A DNA stretch of 64,000 nt, taken from Dyella sp. AtDHG13. GTDB taxonomy: Bacteria; Pseudomonadota; Gammaproteobacteria; Xanthomonadales; Rhodanobacteraceae. Every line of letters begins with the position of its first letter. The stretch's first letter is position 1. The notes beneath the pieces were generated by a model, which searched no databases, was not told where the DNA came from, and worked only from the letters and a program-made list of their open reading frames with translations. The DNA lies in the NCBI RefSeq assembly GCF_003201105.1, contig NZ_QICJ01000012.1, positions 62,001 to 126,000 on the forward strand, written 5' to 3'. Position numbers and translations under genes: made by a program. This document shows positions 19,801 through 27,760 of this stretch, in pieces.

Positions 19801-20657
19801 CCGGCAGCGTCGCGCTCGACAGCGCCGACGTGAACCTCGACAAGCTACCCGGCGCGGGCGCCACCAAGGCGTCCTCCGACGTGGTCGTGGTGGACGAACA
19901 ACAGCCGCAGGAAGCCGCCAGCCAGATGCCGCTCGCCGCCACGGTCACGGTGAAGCTGGGCGACAAGACCCATCTGGTGGGCATGGGCCTGGACGGACGG
20001 CTGCACGGCCAACTGGTGGTCAGCGAGCGCCCCGGCCGCGCGACCACGGGCCAGGGGCAGATCGATGTCAGCGGCACCTACAAGGCCTATGGCCAGAACC
20101 TGCAGATCGACCGCGGCCAGCTGCTGTTCGCCAGCACGCCCATCGACAACCCCGGCCTGAACATTCGCGCCATCCGCAAGCTCAACCCCAACGCCACCAT
20201 CGACGACGGCCAGCAGGTGGGCCTCAACATCGCCGGCACCGCGCAACGTCCGGTGCTCACCGTGTTCTCGCAGCCGCCGATGGAACAGTCGGACGCCCTC
20301 TCCTACCTCATCACCGGCAAGCCGCTGTCGCAGGTCAAGGGCGGCGAAGGCAACATGGTCGGCGCCGCCGCGCAGGCGCTGGGTTCGGCCACCGGCAACC
20401 TGCTCGCCAAGAGCATCGGCTCGCGCCTGGGCCTGGACGACGTCGGCGTCAGCAGCAGCGACGCGCTCAACGGCAGCTCCGCCTTCACCGTAGGCAAATA
20501 CCTGTCGCCGCGCCTGTACATCAGCTATGGCGTGGGCCTGTTCGATCCCGGCCAGGTCATCACCCTGCGCTACCACTTCAACGCGCGCTGGAACTTCGAG
20601 GCGCAGAGCGCGACGGACTTCAACCGCGCGTCGCTCAATTACCGCATCGAGCGTTAG
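16860..20657 (+). CDS. tamB: Translocation and assembly module protein TamB (AsmA-like/DUF490)
   Basis: 1265 residues. The ATG at 16860 follows GAGCAGCGCC and lies 8 bp after tamA; an upstream extension overlaps tamA and is rejected. One N-terminal membrane helix (about 20-44, within WTLLSLLALLLALLAFVAWL) is followed by a very long periplasmic region of repetitive beta strands predicted to form a lipid-conducting groove. The conserved C-terminal DUF490/TamB domain ends in barrel-like strands (SPRLYISYGVGLFDPGQVI, YHFNARWNFEAQS). TamB spans the periplasm, contacts TamA, and belongs with YhdP and YdbH to the AsmA-like proteins needed for phospholipid transport to the outer membrane. The length is typical. 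Confidence 0.94.
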   Translation: MTDTTAPSTHAPRPRRRWLRWTLLSLLALLLALLAFVAWLLGTPSGLRFALARAEGFTQGQLSVQSADGRLVGPLDLTGLRYADGKGLDVKVAKAHLDLRVPALLRKRLHVLDLNVDSVDVTLPPSEPEQRESESSFSWQPPLDMVLDRAHVGTVKITQAEQSVFASDSLDVAGSWTGARGIELRQLALRAPDGHADLTGNIVVGSTYKGESKASFAWTASGTEYAGELAARGDGKQAHLDLQLTLPMPARLQLDMAQGGDYAWQATLDAPRFDPKPFLGESSLTGLSVAITGKGDRRSGVVTGQLGLNDYQVQLQPLSARFSDDLNTLTLEQLGIASPQFKGSVNAHGVVQLAAKPLSADLTLDWKDVVLPQELAGQLLMSHGTLTAKGSAEQFHAQGTLALGPESKLADVMLDLDGTQKLIDLHALTIKQPQGDLQAKGTLTLQPALGWQLEATANKFDPGHLLAKWNGSLDFDLASQGSLPKDHPDVTVEIRKFDGHLRDRTVHGDGKLHLPPEGVVDGKLHLVSGGSDATIDAKPGKANDVSIKLAIASLGDWLPEAAGKLQGTIQVRGLYPKLAVDANLQGNALSYAGQHVDTLHLLANVPDIAHPGGKLDLQAGGVNAGGLAFTQVNVRGDGTAERHNVMLSAHGSPLSTELALSGGLKGSAWNGALSTLNIDFAGLPRWRLQQSTQVSYNDGALNLSELCLTAGEPLLCAAAKQDKAGNLDASYRLHSLPIALIMSAVSTSKQPMRVEGSLDGSGSVRRNTAGALTGNASITSARGSIAYADRADQPLVTYDNLALTAQLNPSSQQLELHAGLTNSGRVDGQVTISGAQQSLGGHVGIHVSNLRLLEVFTTEVVNPKGAMNGDFNLAGTVSQPAISGQANLTDFSAEIPAMGLKLNQGQVSIGTTDAQHFRIDGTLHSGDGSITLAGTAALGADAQSVLTVKGSNFRAVDIPAAKVAISPDLAVTHNDKGLDITGSVALDSADVNLDKLPGAGATKASSDVVVVDEQQPQEAASQMPLAATVTVKLGDKTHLVGMGLDGRLHGQLVVSERPGRATTGQGQIDVSGTYKAYGQNLQIDRGQLLFASTPIDNPGLNIRAIRKLNPNATIDDGQQVGLNIAGTAQRPVLTVFSQPPMEQSDALSYLITGKPLSQVKGGEGNMVGAAAQALGSATGNLLAKSIGSRLGLDDVGVSSSDALNGSSAFTVGKYLSPRLYISYGVGLFDPGQVITLRYHFNARWNFEAQSATDFNRASLNYRIER

Positions 20658-20695
20658 GCCGGCGTAGCAGTCGACCCGCCAGGGCAGACCGCCTG

Positions 20696-21616
20696 TCAGC
20701 GCCGATAGCGCACGTACAGGCGCTTGAGCAGGTACAGCATGTGGCCAGCGATGCCCTTGTCCTGGGCCTGCAGCAACCGCGAATTTTCTTCGTACAAGCT
20801 CCGCAGCTGCGCATCGCGCTGGGCAATCAGCTGCCGCAGTTGCGCCACGTCAACCTCTGACAACGTGTATCCCGGCTGCACGCGCTCCGGCAGCTGGCCG
20901 TTGACGTAGTGCGTGGTGTGGCGGCCTGCCGTTTCCTGCTCAGGCCGTTCGGCACTGTAGAAATACAACGCCACCGATTTACGGCTGAGATGACGCTTGT
21001 CCTCGGGCTGGTCGATCGGATCGAATCCATGCCAGCTCTTTTCGTTGGTTTCGAAGATCACGCAACGGTTGAACAGCGGCGGCACCCGCACCTGCGGCGA
21101 CGCATCGGCGTAGGGGTCCCGATACAGATCGAACATGCCGCCCCATGCCGGATCCCACTCATGGTTGAGGTAGACGATCAGGTTCAACCGCCGGTGCCAG
21201 CGCTCGCTGGGGTGGTAGTTGAAATCGATGTGCGCCTGCAGGCCTTGCCCGTGGCGGTTCTCATGCGTGCCGCCACCCAGATAGAACGGATCGTAGATAA
21301 GCTGCTCGATGCCAGTGATGCGCCCGACGAAGTCGAGGAATTCCCGGGTCTTGATCACATCGTCCAGCTGCCGGTAGACCTCGCCCAGGCCTCGCACGCG
21401 ATCCACCGTCGACTTGCCGCCCGGCCGGCCATCGTCGCCGATGAAGTTGCCGCTTTCGAAGGACGGAAACGATGCCAGCAGCGCATCCGCCACTTCCGGA
21501 ACCAGGAAGTCGTCAATGATGACGTGCCGAAAGGGCTGGGCGGACGCGAAACGGGTTTGCCAGTCGTGCTCGCGGGCAAGCACGTCGCTGTTGACGAGAG
21601 AGCGGAGACCTTGCAC
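20696..21616 (-). CDS. 2-oxoglutarate/Fe(II)-dependent oxygenase (prolyl-4-hydroxylase type) with C-terminal coiled coil
   Basis: A 306-residue cytosolic protein. The iron-binding facial triad is visible as the His-x-Asp of LQAHIDFNYH and a distal His in EKSWHGFDP; the 2OG-anchoring Arg is probably that of HLSRKSVALY. The core begins RHVIIDDFLVPEVADALL, typical of P4H-like oxygenases. The last 70 residues (LSEVDVAQLRQLIAQRDAQ onward) form a predicted coiled coil, an addition often seen where such oxygenases sit beside glycosyltransferase or surface-polysaccharide genes. The substrate is unknown. It is convergent with tamB (38-bp gap) and divergent from the M13 peptidase gene. Confidence 0.85.
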   Translation of the reverse strand: MQGLRSLVNSDVLAREHDWQTRFASAQPFRHVIIDDFLVPEVADALLASFPSFESGNFIGDDGRPGGKSTVDRVRGLGEVYRQLDDVIKTREFLDFVGRITGIEQLIYDPFYLGGGTHENRHGQGLQAHIDFNYHPSERWHRRLNLIVYLNHEWDPAWGGMFDLYRDPYADASPQVRVPPLFNRCVIFETNEKSWHGFDPIDQPEDKRHLSRKSVALYFYSAERPEQETAGRHTTHYVNGQLPERVQPGYTLSEVDVAQLRQLIAQRDAQLRSLYEENSRLLQAQDKGIAGHMLYLLKRLYVRYRR

Positions 21617-21790
21617 TTTTTTCCTTCCCTGGCTGCGCGCGTATTCAAATTCCAGTCCGCAAGCCTACCGCATCCACCGCAAGTTTCAGCACACCGGACG
21701 CCGACGTCGCACCCATAGGCCATAGGTCATACCCGCGACAGGTGGCGGTGAGACTATCGTTACTGCTTTCCCCTACCTGGAGACCCGCCC

Positions 21791-23869
21791 ATGCGGAAAC
21801 TTCGTTGGATCCTTACGGCGGCGGCGATGACCACCACCTGCACGCTGGCGGCCGCGGCGACCCAGCCCGCGCCGGCCCACACCTCGGCACGCAGCCCCAG
21901 CGGCATCGACCTGGCTGGCATCGACCACTGCGTGTTGCCGGGCAACGACTTCGACAACTACGCCAACGGCAACTGGAAGAAAACCGCCGAGATCCCGGCC
22001 GACCGCTCCAGCACCGGCATCTTCCTGGAAGTGTTCCAGAAGGCCGAGAAGCGCAATGCCGACCTGATCCAGGCGGCAGGCAAGAGCAAGCCGGCGGCAG
22101 GCACCAACGAACGCAAGATCGCCGACTACTACGCGGCGTTCATGGACGAGGCCACCATCGAGAAGCGCGGCCTGGAACCGCTGCAGCCCGAGCTGAAGGC
22201 GATCGACGGCATCAGCAGCAAGGCCGACCTGGCCCGCGTGCTGGGCGAGGGCCTACGCGCCGATGTGGACCCGGTGAACGCCACCAACTTCCACACCGAG
22301 CACCTGTTCGGCCTGTTCGTATCGCACGGCCTGCAGGATGCCTCGCGCAACATCCCTTATCTGCTGCAGGGCGGCCTGGGCATGCCCACGCGCGACTACT
22401 ACCTGTCCAGCGACAAGGCCATGGTGGACACGCGCGGCAAGTACCAGGCGTATATCGCCGCCTTGCTGAAGCAGGCCGGCGTGGCCGATGCGGATGCAAA
22501 GGCCAAGGGCGTGCTCGATCTGGAAACCAAGATCGCCAAGGCGCAGGTCGACATCGTCGACAGCCAGGACATCCACAAGGCGAACAACCCGTGGGCGCTG
22601 GATGCGTTTGCCAAGAACGCGCCTGGCCTGGACTGGAACACCTACTTCAAGGCCGCCAGCCTGGACCAGCAGAAAGTCGTCGACGTGTGGCAGGTGCCGG
22701 CCATCAAGGCGCTCTCCGCACTGACCGCCAGCGAGCCGCTGCAAGCATGGAAGGACTACCTCACCTTCCACGCGCTCAACGAAAGCGCATCGCTGCTGCC
22801 CAAGGCCTATGCCGATCTCAACTTCGGCTTCTATGGCCAGACGCTCTCCGGCACGCCCAAGCAGCGCGACCGCTGGAAGCGCGCCGTGGCCAGCACCAAT
22901 GTCGCCCTGGGCGACGCGGTCGGCCAGATCTACGTGAAGGAATACTTCCCCGCCTCGTCCAAGCAGCAGGTCGAGCAGATGGTGAAGAACATCCTCGCCG
23001 CGTTCGATGAGCGCGTGGACCACCTCGACTGGATGACTCCCGCCACGCGCCAGAAGGCCAAGGCCAAGATCGCCAGCATCCGCGTCAGCGTGGGCTATCC
23101 GGAAACCTGGCGCGATTACGCCAAGCTCGACATCCGTGCCGACGACGCGCTGGGCAACCAGCAGCGCGCCGAGAAGTACGAATACGAACACCAGCTCGCC
23201 AAGCTCGGCCAGCCGGTGGATCGCGGCGAATGGTGGATGACGCCTCAGACCGTCAACGCGGTGAACCTGCCGCTGCAGAACGCGCTGAACTTCCCCGCCG
23301 CCATTCTCGAAGCGCCGTTCTTCGATCCGAAGGCGGATCCTGCCGCCAACTACGGCTCGATCGGCGCGGTGATCGGCCACGAGATCAGCCACAGCTTCGA
23401 CAACCTCGGCGCCGAGTTCGACGCGCAGGGCAACCTGGCCAACTGGTGGACGCCGGAGGACCAGGCGCATTTCAAGGCGGCGGGCCAGAAACTGGTCGAG
23501 CAGTACAACGCCTATGAGGCGCTGCCGGGCCTGCACGTGAACGGCCAGCAGACGCTGGGCGAGAACATCGCCGACGTGTCGGGCCTGACCATCGCCTACA
23601 TCGCGTATCACAAGTCGCTCGGCGGCAAGCCGGCACCGGTGATCGATGGCCTGACCGGCGACCAGCGCTTCTTCCTCGCCTTCGGCCAGAGCTGGCGCGA
23701 GAAGATCCGCGATGCGGCCATGCGCCAGCGCGTGATCGGCAACGAGCACGCACCGGGCCGCTTCCGCGCGCAGACCGTGCGCAACCTCGATGGCTGGTAC
23801 GACGCGTTCCAGCCCAAGGCAGGGGAAACGCTGTATCTGGCGCCGGCGGATCGCGTGAAGATCTGGTAA
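21791..23869 (+). CDS. M13 family zinc metallopeptidase (neprilysin/PepO-like), secreted
   Basis: 692 residues with an N-terminal signal peptide (MRKLRWILTAAAMTTTCTLA, cleavage after AAA). The peptidase M13 N-terminal cap domain starts with PGNDFDNYANGNWKK. The catalytic zinc site is HEISH (residues 530-534), with the third ligand in ENIADVSG about 60 residues later. The substrate-backbone motif normally NAYY/NAFY reads NALNFPA here, as in many bacterial homologues. The C-terminus ends RVKIW, keeping the terminal Trp of the family. It probably degrades oligopeptides in the periplasm or outside the cell. Single gene, closed by a good terminator at 23893. Confidence 0.94.
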   Translation: MRKLRWILTAAAMTTTCTLAAAATQPAPAHTSARSPSGIDLAGIDHCVLPGNDFDNYANGNWKKTAEIPADRSSTGIFLEVFQKAEKRNADLIQAAGKSKPAAGTNERKIADYYAAFMDEATIEKRGLEPLQPELKAIDGISSKADLARVLGEGLRADVDPVNATNFHTEHLFGLFVSHGLQDASRNIPYLLQGGLGMPTRDYYLSSDKAMVDTRGKYQAYIAALLKQAGVADADAKAKGVLDLETKIAKAQVDIVDSQDIHKANNPWALDAFAKNAPGLDWNTYFKAASLDQQKVVDVWQVPAIKALSALTASEPLQAWKDYLTFHALNESASLLPKAYADLNFGFYGQTLSGTPKQRDRWKRAVASTNVALGDAVGQIYVKEYFPASSKQQVEQMVKNILAAFDERVDHLDWMTPATRQKAKAKIASIRVSVGYPETWRDYAKLDIRADDALGNQQRAEKYEYEHQLAKLGQPVDRGEWWMTPQTVNAVNLPLQNALNFPAAILEAPFFDPKADPAANYGSIGAVIGHEISHSFDNLGAEFDAQGNLANWWTPEDQAHFKAAGQKLVEQYNAYEALPGLHVNGQQTLGENIADVSGLTIAYIAYHKSLGGKPAPVIDGLTGDQRFFLAFGQSWREKIRDAAMRQRVIGNEHAPGRFRAQTVRNLDGWYDAFQPKAGETLYLAPADRVKIW

Positions 23870-23892
23870 CGGATTGCCGATGCGTTGAAACG

Positions 23893-23922
23893 AAAAGCCA
23901 CGCCTTGAGGGGCGTGGCTTTT
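23893..23922 (+). terminator. Rho-independent terminator after the M13 peptidase gene
   Basis: AAAAGCCACGCC/GGCGTGGCTTTT hairpin (23893-23904 and 23911-23922), with A-tract and T-tract on opposite sides, so it could act in both directions. It lies 23 bp after the stop codon. Confidence 0.8.
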
Positions 23923-23960
23923 CATGCGACCGGCCATGGCATCTATTTGGGCAAGCCCAG

Positions 23961-24055
23961 CACCGTCATCCCTGCGAAAGCAGGGATCCAGTGCCTTTAA
24001 TACGTAGGGCTAGAACGAAAGACGCTGGATCCCTGCTTTCGCAGGGATGACGGTG
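23961..24055. repeat. Family-B inverted-repeat pair (REP/BIME-like)
   Basis: Two perfect 31-bp inverted copies (23961-23991 and 24025-24055) separated by 33 bp. Each copy is itself a hairpin (CATCCCTGC/GCAGGGATG type) ending in the shared CACCGTCAT / ATGACGGTG motif. Related elements occur at 30628, 54891 and 57971. No protein is encoded in it. Confidence 0.85.
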
Positions 24056-24102
24056 AGGAAGGCCACAGCGCGCGGAGAATGTAAGCACGCAATCAAGACG
24101 CT

Positions 24103-24567
24103 CTAACCGCTCTGGATCACCCGCGTCATGAACACACTGAACGGGTCATCCACGTAGTCTCCGAACGGTCCGCAATACGTGAAACCGAAGCGCGCATACA
24201 GCTGCCGGGCCGGCTCGAATGCGGCGGGCGCGCCGGTTTCCAGGCTCAGGCGCTGATAGCCGCGGCGTGCGGCCTCGTCGAGCAGGTGCTGCAGCATCCG
24301 CGCAGCCACGCCTTTGCGGCGATGCCGGTTCGACGTGCGCATGGACTTGATCTCGCCGTGCGTGGCGTCGAGTTGACGGATCGCGCCGCACCCCAGCAGT
24401 TCGCCGTTCTCCCACACGGTCCAGAAGGTGATCTCGGGCTGGCGCAGGCGTTCCAGGTCGAGTGCGTGGATGCTCTCCGGCGGCGACCATTGCGCCATGT
24501 CGTCGAGATGCTCCTGCAGCAGTGCAGCGACCGCGTCGCTGCGAAGGTCATCGACACGAATATCCAT
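24103..24567 (-). CDS. GNAT family N-acetyltransferase
   Basis: 154 residues. The start at 24567 (MDIRVDDLRSD) is preferred over the ATG at 24588 because the ribosome-binding site GGAGG lies between the two, at correct spacing for the inner ATG. The acetyl-CoA-binding motif A of the GNAT fold is RHRRKGVAARMLQHLLDEA (Q/RxxGxA type), preceded by the beta4 strand GEIKSMRTS and followed by LSLETGAPAAFEPARQLYARFGF. Many homologues are small-molecule or amino-group acetyltransferases; the substrate is not predictable. It is downstream of murD2 in the same direction (57-bp gap). Confidence 0.87.
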   Translation of the reverse strand: MDIRVDDLRSDAVAALLQEHLDDMAQWSPPESIHALDLERLRQPEITFWTVWENGELLGCGAIRQLDATHGEIKSMRTSNRHRRKGVAARMLQHLLDEAARRGYQRLSLETGAPAAFEPARQLYARFGFTYCGPFGDYVDDPFSVFMTRVIQSG

Positions 24568-24624
24568 GAGCTTGCCGCCTCCGATCATCCGCTAGAGTTA
24601 AACCCGCCCCACGACGGGCGCGCG

Positions 24625-25989
24625 TCAGGCGATGCCAAGACCTTCGATGCCGACGATGTCGTGCGCATCGAAACCGGCCATCTCCGCAAAGCGTTGGCCG
24701 CGATCGGCATAGTCGTGGAACTGGTCGAAACTCGGCGCGCCCGGCGACAACAGGATGGTGCCGCCCGGCGGCGTCAGCGCGCGCGCGCGCGCCACGGCGG
24801 TGGCCAGGTCCGTCGTTTCTTCCACCGTCACGCCCGCCTCGCGCAGCGCGCGCGCGATGCGTGGGCCGTTGGAGCCCTGCGCCACGATGGCATGCGGCGC
24901 ATGCGCCTTCATGGCAGCGACGAAGTCATGCCAGTCCAGGCCGCGATCATGGCCACCGACGATGACCGTGACCGCCTGCCCCACCAGGCTGCCCAGCGCG
25001 GCCAGCGTCGCCTGCGGCGTGGTGCTGATGGAGTCGTTGATCCAATGGAAACCGTCGTGCTCGCCCAATGGCTGCAGGCGATGCGGTAGCGGGCGGAACG
25101 TGGCGAGTGCCGGAGCGGCCTTCACCGCGTCGAAGCCCATGGCCTCCAGTGCCGCGAGTGCCGCGCAGGCGTTGAGCGCATTGTGCTCGCCCGGTGCGCG
25201 CAATGCGCTGGCGTCGAAGACCGGTCGCGTACCACGGCCGATGAAACCGCCGGCCACATGCCAGCCATCCTCGCTGCCGAACACGATGCGATGGGGATGG
25301 CCGGCCGTGCGTTCCAGCAAGGATGCCTGCGTGGCGTTGACCAGCAACTGCGTCGACACGCTCGCCAGCTTCAGCTTGTCCTCGATGTAGCGTTCGCGCG
25401 AACCGTGCCAGTCGAGGTGTTCTTCGTAGAGGCTGGTGATGACGCCAAGCTCCACCGGCCCCGCCTCGCCCGTCTGGAAGCTCGACAGCTCGATCGCCCA
25501 TAGTTCGGCGGATTGGCCCAGCAGTTCCAGCAAGGGCATGCCGATATTGCCGGCCAGCGCCGTGCGCACGCCCAGGCTGCGCGCCAGGTGCGCGAGCAAG
25601 GCGGTGGTCGTGCTCTTGCCCTTGGTGCCGGTCACGGCGACCACGCGCGCGTGCGGGTTCTCGGCAAACCACAACGCCGTGCCCGATGTGACGTGAATGC
25701 CCGACTCGCGCGCCGCGAGCAGGGCGGGCTTGTAGGCGGAGATGCCGGGCGATTTCACCACCACGTCGAACGGTGCGAAAGCGACGGCATCGGGCTCCTC
25801 GCCGCGCACCGTCAGCGTCGCGTCGAAGGTCCTGGCTGCGTCCGCTTCTCCCACACTGCAGAACAGCGTGAGCGGCAATGCAGGCAGGCGCGAGCGGATG
25901 GCCGCAATGGCCGCCTTGCCTTCGCGCCCGAAACCCCAGATCGCCACCCGCTTGCCGGCGAAGTCGGCGATGCGCAGTGGCGAGTTCAT
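24625..25989 (-). CDS. murD2: UDP-MurNAc-L-alanine--L-glutamate ligase MurD2
   Basis: 454 residues from the ATG at 25989 (MNSPLRIADFAGKRVAIWGF), which is 2 bp after the murL stop; a longer in-frame start at 26202 would overlap murL and is rejected. It is a Mur ligase: N-terminal Rossmann-like UDP-binding domain (GFGREGKAA), ATP P-loop GTKGKSTTT, the HNALNACAALAA segment and the C-terminal glutamate-binding domain (GGHDRGLDWHDF). In Xanthomonas, MurD2 adds L-Glu rather than D-Glu to UDP-MurNAc-L-Ala, and the neighbouring MurL then epimerises it. The assignment as MurD2 rather than a classical MurD rests mainly on this tight pairing with murL. Confidence 0.9.
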   Translation of the reverse strand: MNSPLRIADFAGKRVAIWGFGREGKAAIAAIRSRLPALPLTLFCSVGEADAARTFDATLTVRGEEPDAVAFAPFDVVVKSPGISAYKPALLAARESGIHVTSGTALWFAENPHARVVAVTGTKGKSTTTALLAHLARSLGVRTALAGNIGMPLLELLGQSAELWAIELSSFQTGEAGPVELGVITSLYEEHLDWHGSRERYIEDKLKLASVSTQLLVNATQASLLERTAGHPHRIVFGSEDGWHVAGGFIGRGTRPVFDASALRAPGEHNALNACAALAALEAMGFDAVKAAPALATFRPLPHRLQPLGEHDGFHWINDSISTTPQATLAALGSLVGQAVTVIVGGHDRGLDWHDFVAAMKAHAPHAIVAQGSNGPRIARALREAGVTVEETTDLATAVARARALTPPGGTILLSPGAPSFDQFHDYADRGQRFAEMAGFDAHDIVGIEGLGIA

Positions 25990-25991
25990 GC

Positions 25992-27335
25992 TCACGCGAA
26001 GAACGCCAGCGCCGGCAGCAGACGCTTGGGAATGCGCTGTTCCTCGGACGGCTGCAGCCACGGCTCCAGCGCCAGCTCGTTCGCGTCGAGCTGCGGCAGG
26101 ATCTCGCGGATAAAGCGCGCGACCAGCGTGTCTTCCTGCCATTCCGAGCGCTGGCTCAGCGCGTACATCGCGGCGCGCGCTTCCGCACCCTCGCCCACGC
26201 ATTCGAACGGCTTGTGGTCCTGGTATTCCAGCAGCGCGTCGAAGCCCGGCGCGAGGTTTTCGTCATCGAGCAGGTTGCGCCCGAAGATGGACAACAAGCG
26301 CGGCTTGGCCAGGAACGGCGCCAGCGCCAGGAACACGAAATGGCACTTGGGGCACTGCCCGCACCAGCGATCCGCCGGCTTGGGACCGAGGATCTTGAAG
26401 TTGCGGTTGCAGCTGGAAAACACGTCGAAGTACGGCGTGAGCTTGGAGAACGCGCGCGTCACCGCCAGTTCGGAGAATGGACGCAGCAGCGAGCAGTAGT
26501 CCAGGTCCGCCGCGACGTGCTGGTGCAGCCAGTCGCTGAGCAACTGCTCGAAGGCGTAGCCCTTGCTCCATTGGTGGTTCACCTGCTGGCCTTCGTACTC
26601 CAGCGTGGCCGCTGAGGCAGAACGCTCGTTGGCGAAGGCCACGCTGTCGAAGCCGTAGAGAATCGCCGCCACGGCGAGGATGGCGGAGTTCACCGCCGTC
26701 ACTGGGATATGGCCGTTCCACGCGCCAAGACGATTGAGCTCGAACAGCCCTGGCGCAAGTTCGCGCTGGATGTTGAGCATGGGCAGGCCGGTGCGCTCCG
26801 CGCACGCGGCGATCAGCGGCGAATTGCCGACCCACACGGCCGTGGCGTCGCCGCCGATGGACTTGATGGCTTCCACCGCCACCAGTGAATCCTTGCCGCC
26901 GCCGATGGGCACGAGGGTACGGTGCGGCAGGCCAAGCGCCTTCGCTTCCTGCAGCGTGGCGCCACCCCGAGGGAAGTTGATGCGACCACGCAGGTCCAAC
27001 CCGTTGCGATAGGCGAACTCGGCCAGGCCGTGCAGGTACAGCGCATCCAGCAGGTCGGCGGTGCTGTCGTCCAGCGGGCCACCCGCCACCTCGATGCGTG
27101 GCGGCACGCCGGCCTTGTAGTAGCTCACGCCGGCGATCAGGTGCAGCAGTTTCAGCGCCTGGTCGAAGGCCGCCTGGTGACCGGCCGGCAGCGCCGGCGC
27201 GTTCGGAAAGCGCACGCGCTCGATCAGCTCCTCGCCATGATCGAAGGCGTACACCAGCTCCGCCACGCCATCGGCATAGCTGCAGCGCACGAAGCGGAAT
27301 ACCTGGGTCAGGCGGGGGTTGATGTTGGTGGTCAC
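25992..27335 (-). CDS. murL: UDP-MurNAc-L-Ala-L-Glu epimerase MurL
   Basis: 447 residues from a GTG at 27335 (MTTNINPRLTQVFRFVRCSY), preceded by a GGAG-type site 8-9 bp upstream. It shows the features of the MurL family characterised in Xanthomonas oryzae: an ATP-pyrophosphatase-like loop (LVPIGGGKDSLVAVEAIKS, around 138-156) with Ala/Asn-rich partner segments, and the C-terminal CGQCPKCHFVFLALAPF with paired cysteines. The enzyme inverts the terminal L-Glu of UDP-MurNAc-L-Ala-L-Glu to D-Glu in an ATP-dependent reaction, replacing glutamate racemase MurI. The gene starts 3 bp after the DUF559 stop codon, so its translation may be coupled to that gene. Confidence 0.93.
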   Translation of the reverse strand: MTTNINPRLTQVFRFVRCSYADGVAELVYAFDHGEELIERVRFPNAPALPAGHQAAFDQALKLLHLIAGVSYYKAGVPPRIEVAGGPLDDSTADLLDALYLHGLAEFAYRNGLDLRGRINFPRGGATLQEAKALGLPHRTLVPIGGGKDSLVAVEAIKSIGGDATAVWVGNSPLIAACAERTGLPMLNIQRELAPGLFELNRLGAWNGHIPVTAVNSAILAVAAILYGFDSVAFANERSASAATLEYEGQQVNHQWSKGYAFEQLLSDWLHQHVAADLDYCSLLRPFSELAVTRAFSKLTPYFDVFSSCNRNFKILGPKPADRWCGQCPKCHFVFLALAPFLAKPRLLSIFGRNLLDDENLAPGFDALLEYQDHKPFECVGEGAEARAAMYALSQRSEWQEDTLVARFIREILPQLDANELALEPWLQPSEEQRIPKRLLPALAFFA

Positions 27336-27338
27336 GCC

Positions 27339-27734
27339 TCAGTCTCCATTGCCTGCTCCCTCTCCCCTCCATGGAGAGGGTCGGGGTGAGGGGTCGGGGC
27401 TGGCCAAAGCCTCCAGAATCGCCTCTAGCACGCTGTCAGTGTTCTTCAGTACGTCATTGTTCCAGAAACGCAGGAGCTTGTAGCCGGTGGCTTGCAGCTC
27501 CAACGTCCGGTGTTCGTCATAGATCACCTGGTCGCCATGCTGGCCGCCGTCCAACTCCACGATCAGGCCAGCATCAGGACAGACAAAATCGACGATGTAA
27601 TGGCCAATTTGATGTTGGCGGCGGAACTTCCAGCCCTGTAGCCGACGATCACGCAGGCGGTGCCAGAGCAACTGTTCTGCATCCGTTTGACCGGCCCGCA
27701 GGCTGCGGGCGCGATCTACATGCATGCGCTTCAT
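27339..27734 (-). CDS. DUF559 domain protein, predicted PD-(D/E)XK nuclease, with repeat-encoded C-terminus
   Basis: 131 residues. The DUF559 core (about 1-108) contains LWHRLRDRRLQGWKFRRQH, then the presumed catalytic segments YIVDFVCPDAGLIVELDGGQH (Asp, and the Glu-x-Asp) and a late LLRFWNNDVL, which is the Vsr-like endonuclease fold. Residues from about 110 on (ASPDPSPRPSPWRGEGAG) are not part of the domain: they are the translation of a family-A repeat. A second, inverted copy lies 27 bp upstream of the start codon. The gene sits between lysAC and murL, 3 bp before murL. The function of DUF559 proteins is not established; a nicking or DNA-repair role is inferred from the fold. Confidence 0.88.
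   Translation of the reverse strand: MKRMHVDRARSLRAGQTDAEQLLWHRLRDRRLQGWKFRRQHQIGHYIVDFVCPDAGLIVELDGGQHGDQVIYDEHRTLELQATGYKLLRFWNNDVLKNTDSVLEAILEALASPDPSPRPSPWRGEGAGNGD
27356..27400 (-). repeat. Family-A palindromic repeat, left flank of the DUF559 cassette
   Basis: Stem CCCTCTCC/GGAGAGGG (27358-27365 and 27373-27380) followed by the tail TCGGGGTGAGGGGTCGGGGC. It matches the copies in hrpA and at 27761 in stem and in the GGGGTGAGGGG tail, and is oriented with the tail facing the nuclease gene. It encodes the C-terminal residues of the DUF559 protein and ends about 20 bp before the murL start codon. Confidence 0.85.
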
Positions 27735-27760
27735 CCAGAGCGCTCCTTCTGATACGTCAT

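Noticed and set aside
18863-20860. Long open frame overlapping tamB in another frame
   Set aside because: Arg/Gln/Pro-rich shadow of tamB; no ribosome-binding site or domain, and tamB is clear.
25990-26202. N-terminal extension of murD2 into murL
   Set aside because: Arg/Gly/Ala-rich, overlaps murL, while the Mur ligase N-terminus begins at the ATG at 25989.
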